A stretch of 64,000 nucleotides of DNA from JACDER01 sp963842575 (lineage in GTDB: Bacteria; Actinomycetota; Thermoleophilia; Gaiellales; Gaiellaceae), in assembly GCA_963842575.1 (NCBI GenBank), contig CAWJGS010000004.1, positions 372,001 through 436,000 of the forward strand. Reading direction: 5' to 3'. The notes beneath the pieces are model-generated. The model did no database searches. It had not been told where the DNA came from and saw nothing but the letters and a program-made list of their open reading frames with translations. Every line of letters starts with the position of its first letter. Positions within the stretch are counted from its first letter, which is position 1. Positions 33,713 to 42,111 of the stretch are shown piece by piece. The translations under genes and the position numbers were made by a program.

Positions 33713-34764
33713 GCGACCGCCTCGCGCACCGCCGCGACGAAGTTCTCGATGCTCGGGCCATAGCCCCAGTCGCGGGCGATCTCGGCGGAGCGCTCGCCCA
33801 TCCGTCTGCGCGTCTCCGGATCGGCGAGCTTGCCGAGTGCCCGGGCCGCCGCGGCGACGTCGTCGGCGGGGACGAGGAAGCCGTTCTCGCCCTCGCGGAG
33901 CAGGTCGGGCGCAGCTCCGACCCGGTCGGAGAGGACGAGCGGCAGCCCACAGGCAGCCGCCTCGTTCACGACCACGCCCCAGGGCTCGTGCCTCGACAGG
34001 AGCGCGAACACGTCGGCGGCCGCGTACGCCTCGATCACCCGGTCGTGCGGGAGGTCGCTGACGACGAGCAGGCGCAGGCTCCCGCCGGCCATGTCCACAG
34101 CCTGCTCGAGCGTGTCGAGCCCCTTTTCCGGAATGCGGCGGGCCACGCACAGCACGGCGACGTGCTCCGGCCTCAGACCCAGCGCTTCGCGCAACTCGTC
34201 CCTCCTCGCCGCCAGCTTCCCCGCGCGCGCCCCCCACGCGTCGACATCGATCGTGTTGGCGAAGACCCGGATGTGCTCCGGCCGCGCGCCGCGTGCGAGC
34301 ATCGAGCGGCGCGCGAGCGTCCCCGTGACCAGGACGCCGGCCGCGCCCCGCACGATCCGCGGCACCACCGTCCCCTTGACCGCCTCGCGCCAGCGGGAGC
34401 GCGGCCCCTCGTCGTGGCTCTCCACGATCAGGACGTACGGGACGCGCCGCGCGCGGCACCACGCGAGCGCCGCCTGGGACGCGAACGTGCTCCAGCCCGA
34501 GACGACGACACATTCCGGGTGCGCGCGGCCAAGCGCGCGGAGCACGCCGGGCGTGATGGGATAGTCGTGGCGGAGGACGCGCGTCGCGCCCGGCACGCCG
34601 ACACCGCGGAGGAAGACGGCCCGGTGGCCGAGATCGACGTTCCACGTCCGTCCCGCCACCGTCGCAGCGGCGTAGATCACGGTCAGGTCGAGCTCCGGCC
34701 GCTCCGCGAGCGCGTCGAAGAGCGGCGCCCGGTACGGCGTAGGCTCGGGCGAGACGACGGTCAC
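33709..34764 (-). CDS. GT4 family glycosyltransferase
   Basis: 351 residues from the GTG at 34764. Two upstream ATGs (34788, 34812) are in frame, but the first overlaps the ATG of the divergent gene and neither has a recognisable promoter; VTVVSPEPTPYRAPLFDAL is the usual first strand of this subgroup. CVARRIPEKGLDTLEQA and RHEPWGVVVNEAAACGLP (EX7E) identify the donor half. It resembles the GT4 at 42108-43259. GTGA overlap with the frameshifted GT4 downstream. Confidence 0.87.
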   Translation of the reverse strand: MTVVSPEPTPYRAPLFDALAERPELDLTVIYAAATVAGRTWNVDLGHRAVFLRGVGVPGATRVLRHDYPITPGVLRALGRAHPECVVVSGWSTFASQAALAWCRARRVPYVLIVESHDEGPRSRWREAVKGTVVPRIVRGAAGVLVTGTLARRSMLARGARPEHIRVFANTIDVDAWGARAGKLAARRDELREALGLRPEHVAVLCVARRIPEKGLDTLEQAVDMAGGSLRLLVVSDLPHDRVIEAYAAADVFALLSRHEPWGVVVNEAAACGLPLVLSDRVGAAPDLLREGENGFLVPADDVAAAARALGKLADPETRRRMGERSAEIARDWGYGPSIENFVAAVREAVA

Positions 34765-34772
34765 CCGCGTCC

Positions 34773-34778
34773 TAGACT
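34773..34778 (+). promoter_or_regulatory. Leaderless -10 element TAGACT for the 34787 gene
   Basis: TAGACT eight bases before the ATG at 34787. The minus strand of the same bases reads TCTAGG/TAGGAC ahead of GTG 34764, a weaker divergent match. Confidence 0.45.
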
Positions 34779-34786
34779 CAGCAACC

Positions 34787-35956
34787 ATGCGCGTCGCCGT
34801 CGTCTTCGGCACCTATCCCCCGGAGCGGAACGGCGGCGCCGACTTCGTCGCCCGCTTCGCCGCCGCGCTCGCCGAGCGCGAGGCGGAGGTGCACGTGCTC
34901 ACCTCGGCCGGCCGCGGCCCTGAGCGCGAGGAGGTGAGCGAGGGGGTGACGGTTCACCGGGCGGTCGAGGACTGGACGCTCTCGGAGGACGGACGGGGGA
35001 CGCTTCGGAAGGCGAACGAGCTGCTGCGGAGCGAGGGTGTCGACGTCGTCCACGTCCTCTTTCCGGACTCCGTTCTGCAGGGACGCTACCAGCTTCCCGC
35101 GGCCCTCGGACTGCGCCGGTTGCCCCTGGTGACGACATTCTGGAACCTCGGGCTCGGCCGGCGCTCGCCGCTGCCGATCAAGCTCGAGGCGCTCGCGCTC
35201 CTCGGCCGGAGCTCCGTCCTGACGAGCCACGATCCGTACTACCTGGGCGCGATCCAGCGCGTTGCCGGCCGGACGAAGCCGGTGCGCTGGCTCCCCGTGG
35301 GCACGAACATCGCCGCCGAAACGCGGCGCGCGCCGAACGCCGTCCGCCGCGAGCTGGGGCTGCGCGACACGCCACTCCTCGGCTACTTCGGCCAGCTCGA
35401 CTTCACCCGGGGCGTGGAGGACCTCCTCGAGGCGCTCGCGCGGCTCCGGCGCGACGGCTCCGCCGCGCGCCTCGCGATGATCGGCGCCGCCGACAGCGCC
35501 CGCTACGAGATCTACCTCGCGCAGGCGGACCGGCTCGGCCTCGCCGACGCAGTCGTCTGGACGCCCTGGCTCGGCGCCGCCGAGGCCGCCGAGCTGCTCG
35601 CCTCTGTGGACCTGTGCGTCCTGCCGTACCGGCGGAACAGCCTGGGAAGAAGCGCGCTCGCCGCCGCGCTCACGCTCGGCGTCCCCACCGTGCTCGCGGG
35701 CACGCCGGAGCGGATCGAGCCGCTGCGCGACGGCCGCGACGTCGCCCTCGTCGAGCCCGAAGACCCGGCGGGCCTCGCCCGCACGCTCGCGCGGCTGCTG
35801 GAGGACGAGGCGGCGCGGACGCGGCTGCGCGAGGGCGCCCACACGGCGGCGCGGCACTTCGCCTGGCCGCGCATCGCCGAGGCGGCCCTCGGCATCTACG
35901 GCGAAGCTATCCGCCGCTTCCGAAGATCGGGATCAGACGGTCCGGCGGCTGCTTGA
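34787..35956 (+). CDS. GT4-like glycosyltransferase
   Basis: 389 residues. MRVAVVFGTYPPERNGGADF, the acceptor-domain loop SSVLTSHDPYYLGAIQRV, LLGYFGQLDFTRGVEDLLE and the donor-domain PYRRNSLGRSALAAALTLGVPTV give a GT-B fold; the last motif has Arg/Ser where GT4 enzymes normally have the first Glu, so it belongs to an atypical subgroup. Monocistronic on the plus strand. Its last 50 bases overlap the convergent GH-A gene. Confidence 0.83.
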   Translation: MRVAVVFGTYPPERNGGADFVARFAAALAEREAEVHVLTSAGRGPEREEVSEGVTVHRAVEDWTLSEDGRGTLRKANELLRSEGVDVVHVLFPDSVLQGRYQLPAALGLRRLPLVTTFWNLGLGRRSPLPIKLEALALLGRSSVLTSHDPYYLGAIQRVAGRTKPVRWLPVGTNIAAETRRAPNAVRRELGLRDTPLLGYFGQLDFTRGVEDLLEALARLRRDGSAARLAMIGAADSARYEIYLAQADRLGLADAVVWTPWLGAAEAAELLASVDLCVLPYRRNSLGRSALAAALTLGVPTVLAGTPERIEPLRDGRDVALVEPEDPAGLARTLARLLEDEAARTRLREGAHTAARHFAWPRIAEAALGIYGEAIRRFRRSGSDGPAAA

Positions 35957-37342
35957 GCGAGAACCCGAGGCTCCTCCCGTTCGCCGCCTTGCCCCCCACG
36001 GCGAGCTGTGCCCGCACGAAGCCCGTCTTCGTACCCTTGACCGTCCCGCTGAAGATGCCGTTCGCGTTCGCGGTCAGGAAGGCGCGCTGCTTCCAGCGCC
36101 CCGTCGAGCTCTGGTAGACGACGACGCGTCCGGGCTTTCCCCACGGCGTGCGGCCCCAGACGAAGATCCCGCCCTTGCGCGCGTAGGCGACGAACGGGAA
36201 GCGGAAGGCGGACAGCGTCGGCTTCGGCCGGTCCTGCTGAAGGGTCGCGCCGGCGAAGTACAGGCCGGACTGGACGGCGTTCTGGGGATACGGGTGGTCG
36301 CGGATGTCGAGCCACGTGACCATCGTGATGCCGGCCTTCCACATGACGTACAGGGCCTCGGCCGTCCAGCGGGCCTGGAGCTTGATCGGCAGCGCCTTCG
36401 GGTCGGGCGGGCTCGTGTCCCACGAGAACTCCGTCACCCAGAACGCCGGCGGCGCGCCGGTGACGATGTGCTTGAACTTGTAGGACGCCGTGAGCAGCGC
36501 CTTCATCTCGCCGAGATCACCCAGGGAGATGTCGCCCTTGTGGAACGCGTGATGCGTCGGGCCGCCGCTCGTGAAGGGGTGGTGCGACCAGATGTCGAAG
36601 TGGATGCGCCGGCTGCAGCCCGCCTTCGGCTTCCCGTTCAGGGTCATGCACAGCATGTCCGCCATGAAGACCATGGGCGTAATGGCGCGGGTGTCGCCGC
36701 GGGTGACCGTGAACGGGCGACAAGCCGCCGGCGATCACCTTGTTGTCGGGCCGGACGGCGTGGATCGCGTCAGCGGCGGCGTCGACCATCGCGGCGTAGC
36801 GGATCGGCGCGATCAGCTTCCCGCCCTCGAACTGGTGGCGGAAGAACTTGTTCACGTTCGGCTCGATCCAGATCTGCCAGTAGCGGATTCGCGGGAGCCC
36901 TGTCGCTGCCGCTGTAGCGCTCCGCGGCGGCGTGCATGAACTTTCCGAGGTCCGCCGCGTTCGGCGGCGAGCCCGCCTCCTTGTTGTCGAGCCGTGCCCA
37001 CACGGGAGCGTCGTTCACCACGAGGTACGGCTCGAGGCCGTGCGCGAAGGCCGCCTGGATCCGCGCGTCGAGGGCCGACCAGTCGTAGGCCGGGTCGGCC
37101 GGATTCTCCGGGTCGAAGCTCGCCGGCAGCGTCTTCGGGGCGATCGTGAACCAGGATAGGTCCATGCGAACGGCGGTCGCGCCCGCCCCGTGCATGCGCT
37201 CGAACACGACGTTCTCGCCGGCCAGGTCGAACTCGGGAGGCTCGACGACAGCCGTCCGGAGAGGCCCGCCGCCGCTGGCCGAAGCCACCAGCGACGCAGC
37301 GAGGACGAGTGGAGCCGCGACAGCAATCAGGCGCCCGACCAC
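35907..37342 (-). pseudogene. Frameshifted secreted clan GH-A glycoside hydrolase
   Basis: GTG 37342 starts a signal peptide (MVGRLIAVAAPLVLAASLV) and the first half of a GH-A barrel. Near 36885-36905 the frame shifts and continues RYWQIWIEPNVNKFF, where the Glu of IEPN is the acid/base. A second shift near 36712-36725 restores TRGDTRAITPMVFMADML. The rest contains the nucleophile WVTEFSWDT, then FRFPFVAYARKGGIFVWG and the tail FSLKQPPDRLIPIFG. These last parts match the C-terminal module of 17656-19770. Both catalytic residues survive if two bases are corrected. Either a young pseudogene or sequence error. Confidence 0.82.
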
Positions 37343-37348
37343 GTGGCG

Positions 37349-37354
37349 AGGGTA
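37349..37354 (-). promoter_or_regulatory. Leaderless -10 element TACCCT for the 35907-37342 gene
   Basis: TACCCT on the minus strand six bases before the GTG at 37342. The intact promoter suggests the gene was functional recently or still is. Confidence 0.5.
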
Positions 37355-37387
37355 CCAGCGCCCCTATTAAGGATCGGTAAGCCTGGG

Positions 37388-37393
37388 TAGGCT
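37388..37393 (+). promoter_or_regulatory. Leaderless -10 element TAGGCT for the 37400 gene
   Basis: TAGGCT six bases before the GTG at 37400, which supports that start over the ATG at 37412. Confidence 0.5.
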
Positions 37394-37399
37394 CAGCCG

Positions 37400-38587
37400 G
37401 TGCCGCTCCGCATGGTCGTCCACGACTATTCGGGCTTCCCGTTTCCCGTCCAGCTGAGCCGCGAGCTTGCCCGCCGCGGCCACCAGGTCCTGCACCTGCA
37501 CTGCCCGAGCTACCGCGCGGGCAAGGGCGACCTGGAGCTGCACGACGACGACCCCGAGACCCTCGAGATCGAGCCGATCAGCATGGGCGCGCAGTTCGCC
37601 AAGTACTCCCCCGCCACCCGGCTGCGACAGGAGCTCACCTACGGAGACCGGGCCGGCCGCAGGATCCGGGAGGCTCGGCCGGACGTGGTGCTCTCGGCGG
37701 ATACGCCGCTCTTCGCCCAGAGCGCGCTCGTCCGCTCCTGCCGCCGGAAGCGCATCCCGTTCGTCTTCTGGCTGCAGGACTTCTACAGCATCGCCATGCA
37801 GCTCGAGGTCGAGCGGCGGCTCCCGTTCGGCGGCCGCCCGTTCGGAAAGGCGCTCGTGGGCCTCGAGCGCAAGGCCCTCATGTCGAGCTCCGCGGTGGTG
37901 GCGATCTCGGAGGACTTCCGCACGACGCTGCTGGCGTGGCGCATCCCCGAGGAGCGGATCCACGTGATCGAGAACTGGGCCCCGGTGGACGAGCTGCCGG
38001 TGCGGCCGCGCGACAACGCCTGGGCCCGCCGGCACGGCCTGGATGGAGAACCCGTCCTGCTCTACTCGGGGACGCTCGGGCTGAAGCACGACGCCGGCTT
38101 GCTGCTCCAGCTGGCGGACTCGCTCCCTCAGGCCCGGGTCGTGGTCGCCTCCGAGGGCCTCGGCGCCGACTGGCTGGCCGAGCGGCCACGCGAAAACCTG
38201 CGGCTGCTCGGCTTCCAGCCGTACGACGAGCTTCCGGACGTGCTCGGCGCCGGCGACATCCTCGTGGTGATCCTCGAGCGCGAGGCGGGCAGGTTCGCCG
38301 TGCCGTCGAAGGTGCTGAGCTACCTGTGCGCCGGGCGGCCGCTGCTGGCGGCACTGCCGCCGGACAACCTGGCGGCCAAGGTGGTCGAGTCCAGCGGCGC
38401 CGGCGTCCTGGTGGAACCGGACGACGCGGAGGGGCTGATCGCGGGGGCGCGACGCCTGTTGGAGGATGACGCGTTGCGCGCACAACTGGGCGAAACCGGC
38501 CGCGCCTACGCCGAGCGCACGTTCGACATCGCCGCGATCGGCGACCGCTTCGAGGAGGTGCTGGTATCGGTCTCGTCTCGCTCCTGA
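37400..38587 (+). CDS. GT4 family glycosyltransferase (WcaI/WbuB type)
   Basis: 395 residues. VVHDYSGFPFPVQLSREL, FVFWLQDFYSIAMQ, VLLYSGTLGLKHDAGLL and FAVPSKVLSYLCAGRPLL are the ordered motifs of the subgroup that uses a PSKxL element in place of EX7E; characterised relatives transfer fucose/N-acetylfucosamine. A deoxyhexose donor would agree with the GDP-fucose-type pathway at 11871-13927. Its stop TGA (38585-38587) lies within a CTGA overlap with the FkbM gene. Confidence 0.88.
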   Translation: MPLRMVVHDYSGFPFPVQLSRELARRGHQVLHLHCPSYRAGKGDLELHDDDPETLEIEPISMGAQFAKYSPATRLRQELTYGDRAGRRIREARPDVVLSADTPLFAQSALVRSCRRKRIPFVFWLQDFYSIAMQLEVERRLPFGGRPFGKALVGLERKALMSSSAVVAISEDFRTTLLAWRIPEERIHVIENWAPVDELPVRPRDNAWARRHGLDGEPVLLYSGTLGLKHDAGLLLQLADSLPQARVVVASEGLGADWLAERPRENLRLLGFQPYDELPDVLGAGDILVVILEREAGRFAVPSKVLSYLCAGRPLLAALPPDNLAAKVVESSGAGVLVEPDDAEGLIAGARRLLEDDALRAQLGETGRAYAERTFDIAAIGDRFEEVLVSVSSRS

Positions 38588-39318
38588 ACCACGTCCCGGC
38601 GCCGGTCGCGCGGCTCTTCTCCACCGACTCGCGCGCCTCGCGGCTCCTGCGCCCGCTCGTCAACCGCCTAGCGCCGTCCGGACCGACCTGGGTCGACGTC
38701 CGCTCCGGCCCCGCGCAGGGAATCAGCCTGCTGATCGACGCGCGGACGGAGAAATACCTGTGGACGGGGCTGCACGAGCCGGCCGTCCAGCGGGCGCTGA
38801 CGGAGCTGCTCGGCCCGGGGATGACCTTCTGGGACGTGGGCGCGCACGTCGGCTTCTTCACCGTGCTCGGCGCCCGCCTGGTGGGCGAGCAGGGCTCGGT
38901 GCACGCCTTCGAGCCGGTCGACGAAAACCGCCGGCGCCTGGAAGCCGCGGTCGAGCGGAACGGCTGCGCGAACGTGGTCGTCCATCCAGTTGCGCTCTCC
39001 GCCGCCGCGGGCGAGGCGTTCATCCACGCGCACGAGGCCTCCGCGATGTGGAGCCTGGCCGGCGAGGGCGAAGGCGTCCCGGTGCAGACCGAGACGCTCG
39101 ACTCCCTCCGGCTGCCCGCCCCGGATCTGGTCAAGATCGACGCGGAAGGCGTCGAGCTGGACGTGCTGCGCGGCGGGAAAGAGCTCCTGAGCGGCGTCCG
39201 TCCCGCGCTCCTGGTCGAGTTCACGACCACGGAGCTGGTCGAGCAGGCGCGCGTGCTGCTACCGGGCTACCGGTTCGAGCACCTGGACGGCAATCACTGG
39301 TTGCTGCGTAAAGCCTGA
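38584..39318 (+). CDS. FkbM family methyltransferase; apparent CTG start
   Basis: SAM motif I FWDVGAHVGFFTVLGARLV, then HAFEPVDENRRRLEAAVERNG and KIDAEGVELDVLRGG define the FkbM family, O-methyltransferases often acting on sugars. The first ATG in frame (38821) would remove ~80 residues that read as normal family sequence (HVPAPVARLFSTDS, LLIDARTEKYLWTGLHEPA). No ATG, GTG or TTG lies in frame between the in-frame stop at 38467 and 38821. A CTG at 38584 forms CTGA with the stop of the GT4 gene, the same type of junction as at 29072-29075. GAGGAGGTG (38552-38560) lies upstream but 23 bases away. From CTG: 244 residues. Confidence 0.78.
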   Translation: MNHVPAPVARLFSTDSRASRLLRPLVNRLAPSGPTWVDVRSGPAQGISLLIDARTEKYLWTGLHEPAVQRALTELLGPGMTFWDVGAHVGFFTVLGARLVGEQGSVHAFEPVDENRRRLEAAVERNGCANVVVHPVALSAAAGEAFIHAHEASAMWSLAGEGEGVPVQTETLDSLRLPAPDLVKIDAEGVELDVLRGGKELLSGVRPALLVEFTTTELVEQARVLLPGYRFEHLDGNHWLLRKA

Positions 39319-40118
39319 ACGGTCAGCTTGTTGCCGAGCCGCCCGGCGACGGCGTTCGCGCCGCGCAGTGCCGCCACGGTGACCGGGAAGACGCGGCGGC
39401 GCGAGAGGAACCGCGAGGGCGCCCCAGGACGGTGCCGGTAGAGCATCCCGTACCGCTCCGAGACCACTACCTCGAAGCCCTGCCCGCGCAGGAACGCGGC
39501 CACCTCTGACGGGTCGAGTCGCGCGACCCGGTTTCCCGCGTCCTCACGCTCGAGCGCGAGGCCGCCGCGGACAGCCGCGCGCGTCAACGCCGCCCGCGCA
39601 GGCTCGGTGATCGACACGGCGCGGCGGGCGACACGTGCCATCTCCGCCAGGCCGGCCTCGGGATGCTCGAGATGGTGCAGCCCGTCGTGCACGTAGACCA
39701 GGTCGAACGAGCGGTCGGCGAACGGGAGGTCCTCGGCGTCGGCGACAACCGGGGTCAGGTCGAGCCCGTGCCGCCGCGCGCGCTCCCGCGCGCGGCGCGC
39801 GGCGCCGAGGGAGATGTCCGCGGATACGACATGGGCGCCTGCACGGGCGAGTAGCTCCGCGTCCATCCCCGAGCCCGCGCACACCGCCAGAGCCGTGCAG
39901 CCGGACACGACCTCGGCGATGCCTCGAATCGAACGCCGGAACTTCTCCTCGATCAGCCACGCGTACAGCGGCGTCGTCCCGCGCGGGCGCTCGGTCTCGA
40001 ACTCGTCGTCCTCCTCGTCGAAGTGCGCCGCCTGCGCGCGTGCGTGCTCGCTCTCGACGGGAAAGACGGCGATGCCGTCCTCCTCCTCGAACGACACGCC
40101 GCCCCGAAGGTCCATCAC
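39294..40118 (-). CDS. Class I SAM-dependent methyltransferase
   Basis: 274 residues from GTG 40118 (GTGA) or ATG 40115 (TGATG). ALAVCAGSGMDAELLARAG is motif I, VVSADISLGAARRA motif II, LVYVHDGLHHLEHPE motif IV. The long acidic N-terminus (FDEEDDEFE) and TTPLYAWLIEEKFRRS are common in glycan-cluster methyltransferases. Last gene of the operon starting at 47891; its 3' end overlaps the FkbM gene by 25 bases. Confidence 0.82.
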   Translation of the reverse strand: MMDLRGGVSFEEEDGIAVFPVESEHARAQAAHFDEEDDEFETERPRGTTPLYAWLIEEKFRRSIRGIAEVVSGCTALAVCAGSGMDAELLARAGAHVVSADISLGAARRARERARRHGLDLTPVVADAEDLPFADRSFDLVYVHDGLHHLEHPEAGLAEMARVARRAVSITEPARAALTRAAVRGGLALEREDAGNRVARLDPSEVAAFLRGQGFEVVVSERYGMLYRHRPGAPSRFLSRRRVFPVTVAALRGANAVAGRLGNKLTVQALRSNQ

Positions 40119-40960
40119 GGATCGAGCTCGCGAAGCTTGGCGCCGATGATGAACTCGTACCAGCTCATCAGCGCGCAGAAGACGAACCCTGGGCGCCCGT
40201 CGAGGAAACCGCCGCGACCGACGTACCAGACGAAGAAGCGGATCGGCGAGCGCAGCGGAAGGCGCACCCAGATCCGGCGCAGCACGCGCTTGCGCTGAAA
40301 CGGATCGAGCCGGAGGAACCCGACCGGGCCGACGCCGATCGGCTCGCGCCGGAACTTGCGGTACAGGTGGGCCTCCCACGTCGCGTAGCGGTTGTGCCGG
40401 TCGAGCCAGGCGGTCAATCCCCGGTAGTCGTCGTGGTGGAGCGGCGTGCGCAGGAAACCCGTGGGGCCGTCGACACGCACGTGCTCGTGGATCTCGTTGT
40501 CTCCCGTGCCGGGCACATCGTGGAGCTCGAGGTCCTCGATCCGCCCGCGGCCCGCGCGGAACAGCCGCATGTTCCAGTTCGGGTTGAAGCAGCGGAGCTT
40601 CCTTCCCATGAAGACGAGCTCCCGGTCGACGTACCAGCCCGCCCTGTCGCCGTCCGCGATCGCCCGCTCGATCTCGGCGCGCAGGCCGTCGGGCACGCGC
40701 TCGTCCGCGTCGAGGAGGAGCAGCCAGTCGTTGCGGGGCGCGAGGGTGGTAAGCGCCCACGCCTTCTTCTTCGGGCCCCCGGAGACGTAGTCGAACTGGA
40801 CGACCTCGGCGCCGGCCGCGCGCGCGAGCTCGGCAGTGCGGTCGCTCGAGTGCGAGTCGACGACGATCACCTCGTCCGCCCACGCGACGCTCGCCAGCGC
40901 GTCGGGGAGGTTCTCCTCCTCGTCCTTCACCGGCAGGACAACCGTGACCGGAACGCTCAC
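40115..40960 (-). CDS. GT2 family glycosyltransferase (WaaE/KdtX-like)
   Basis: 281 residues. VVLPVKDEEENLPDALASV, EVIVVDSHSSDRT and the DXD motif LLLLDADERVP are followed by CFNPNWNMRLFRAGRG and HEHVRVDG, the pattern of the WaaE-like lipopolysaccharide/EPS beta-glycosyltransferases. No membrane helix except a hydrophobic stretch near the C-terminus (RPGFVFCALMSWYEFII). GTGA overlaps at both ends place it in the 47891-39294 operon. Confidence 0.9.
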   Translation of the reverse strand: MSVPVTVVLPVKDEEENLPDALASVAWADEVIVVDSHSSDRTAELARAAGAEVVQFDYVSGGPKKKAWALTTLAPRNDWLLLLDADERVPDGLRAEIERAIADGDRAGWYVDRELVFMGRKLRCFNPNWNMRLFRAGRGRIEDLELHDVPGTGDNEIHEHVRVDGPTGFLRTPLHHDDYRGLTAWLDRHNRYATWEAHLYRKFRREPIGVGPVGFLRLDPFQRKRVLRRIWVRLPLRSPIRFFVWYVGRGGFLDGRPGFVFCALMSWYEFIIGAKLRELDP

Positions 40961-42111
40961 AGGGCGACCTGCTCGTACATTTCGACCACCTGCGGGGCGA
41001 TCGCGCCCCAGTCGTACGCGCGCGCGAACGCGCGCGCCCGCTCCGCGTACTTGCCGCGGCGCGCCGCGTCCTCGAGCAGGTACATGAGAGCGCCGGCGAA
41101 TGCCTCCGGCGTGGCCTCGGCGACCAATCCCGCGCCTGCGCGCTCGATCTCGCCGGCGAGGTTGACGGCGGGCGAGACGACCGTGGCGACGCCTGCGGCC
41201 AGTGCCTCCATCACCGCGATGCCGAAGTTCTCGGTATGCGAGGGCAGCGCCCAGACGTCGGCGGCCGCGAGCGCCGCGAGCTTCTCGGGGCCGTGCAGCA
41301 TCCCGGGGAAGACGACTCGCCCGCCCACGCCCTCTCGCTCCGCCAGCGCTTCGAGCTCCGGGCGCAGGTCCTCGTCATCCGGTCCCGCGAGAACGAGGCG
41401 CGCGCCCTCGAAGCGGCCGGCAACGGCGGCGAAGGCGCGAATCAGGACGTCCAGTCCCTTCTTCGCCGCGATGCGGCCGAGCGAGAGGACGACGGGCGTG
41501 CCGCCGAAGTCGGCGGGCGGCGGCAGCCGCTGGAACGCGTCCCAGTCGATCCCGAGCGGCACGACCAGCCGCGGGACGCCGTCCGCGACGCCCCCGGCGA
41601 GCCGTGCCTCATCCGCCGTCGTGACGTGCAGCGCGGCCGCGCGACGCAGCATCCGGCGCTGCCAGAGGACGTTCGCCACGGCCTTCTGCAGCCGCCCGCG
41701 GCGGCGCAGCCACGGGTCGAGGGCGCCGTGCGGCGATACGACGTACGGCACGCCGCGCCGCCTGGCCGCCGCGGCCGCGACGCGCTGCGGATAGAGGTAC
41801 AGCGAGTGGATGTGCACGACGTCGTAGCTGCGAACCGAGCGGCGCACGTCCGCGCGCAGCCGGGGCGAGCGCGCGAGCCGATACGGCCACTTGACGGGGA
41901 AGAGGCGGACCATCACCGCATCGGCGCCGGGCACGAGCTCGTCCTCCTCCACGGCGCGGCCCTCGCTCGTTCCGGCCGGATAGGCCGCGTCGGTCGCGAG
42001 GATGGACGACTCGATTCCCCGCTCCGTGGCCACCCGGGCGAACTCAACGGCGGCTACGGCCGGCCCTCCCGTCCGCGCCGCGAGCGAGGGAATCACGTGC
42101 AGCACCTTCAT
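40957..42111 (-). CDS. GT4 family glycosyltransferase
   Basis: 384 residues from ATG 42111 (ATGA overlap). MKVLHVIPSLAARTGGPA, VVSPHGALDPWLRRRGRL, SLGRIAAKKGLDVLIRA and HTENFGIAVMEALAAGVA (EX7E) are those of colanic-acid/EPS-type GT4 enzymes. Cytoplasmic; adds a sugar to the lipid-linked unit. The open frame upstream of the ATG is antisense-like and was ignored. Confidence 0.9.
   Translation of the reverse strand: MKVLHVIPSLAARTGGPAVAAVEFARVATERGIESSILATDAAYPAGTSEGRAVEEDELVPGADAVMVRLFPVKWPYRLARSPRLRADVRRSVRSYDVVHIHSLYLYPQRVAAAAARRRGVPYVVSPHGALDPWLRRRGRLQKAVANVLWQRRMLRRAAALHVTTADEARLAGGVADGVPRLVVPLGIDWDAFQRLPPPADFGGTPVVLSLGRIAAKKGLDVLIRAFAAVAGRFEGARLVLAGPDDEDLRPELEALAEREGVGGRVVFPGMLHGPEKLAALAAADVWALPSHTENFGIAVMEALAAGVATVVSPAVNLAGEIERAGAGLVAEATPEAFAGALMYLLEDAARRGKYAERARAFARAYDWGAIAPQVVEMYEQVAL

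Noticed and set aside
38552..38566. ATC at 38566 as FkbM start, six bases after GAGGAGGTG
   Set aside because: ATC initiation is rarer than CTG, and the CTGA junction fits the coupling seen in the rest of the window. Kept only as an alternative.
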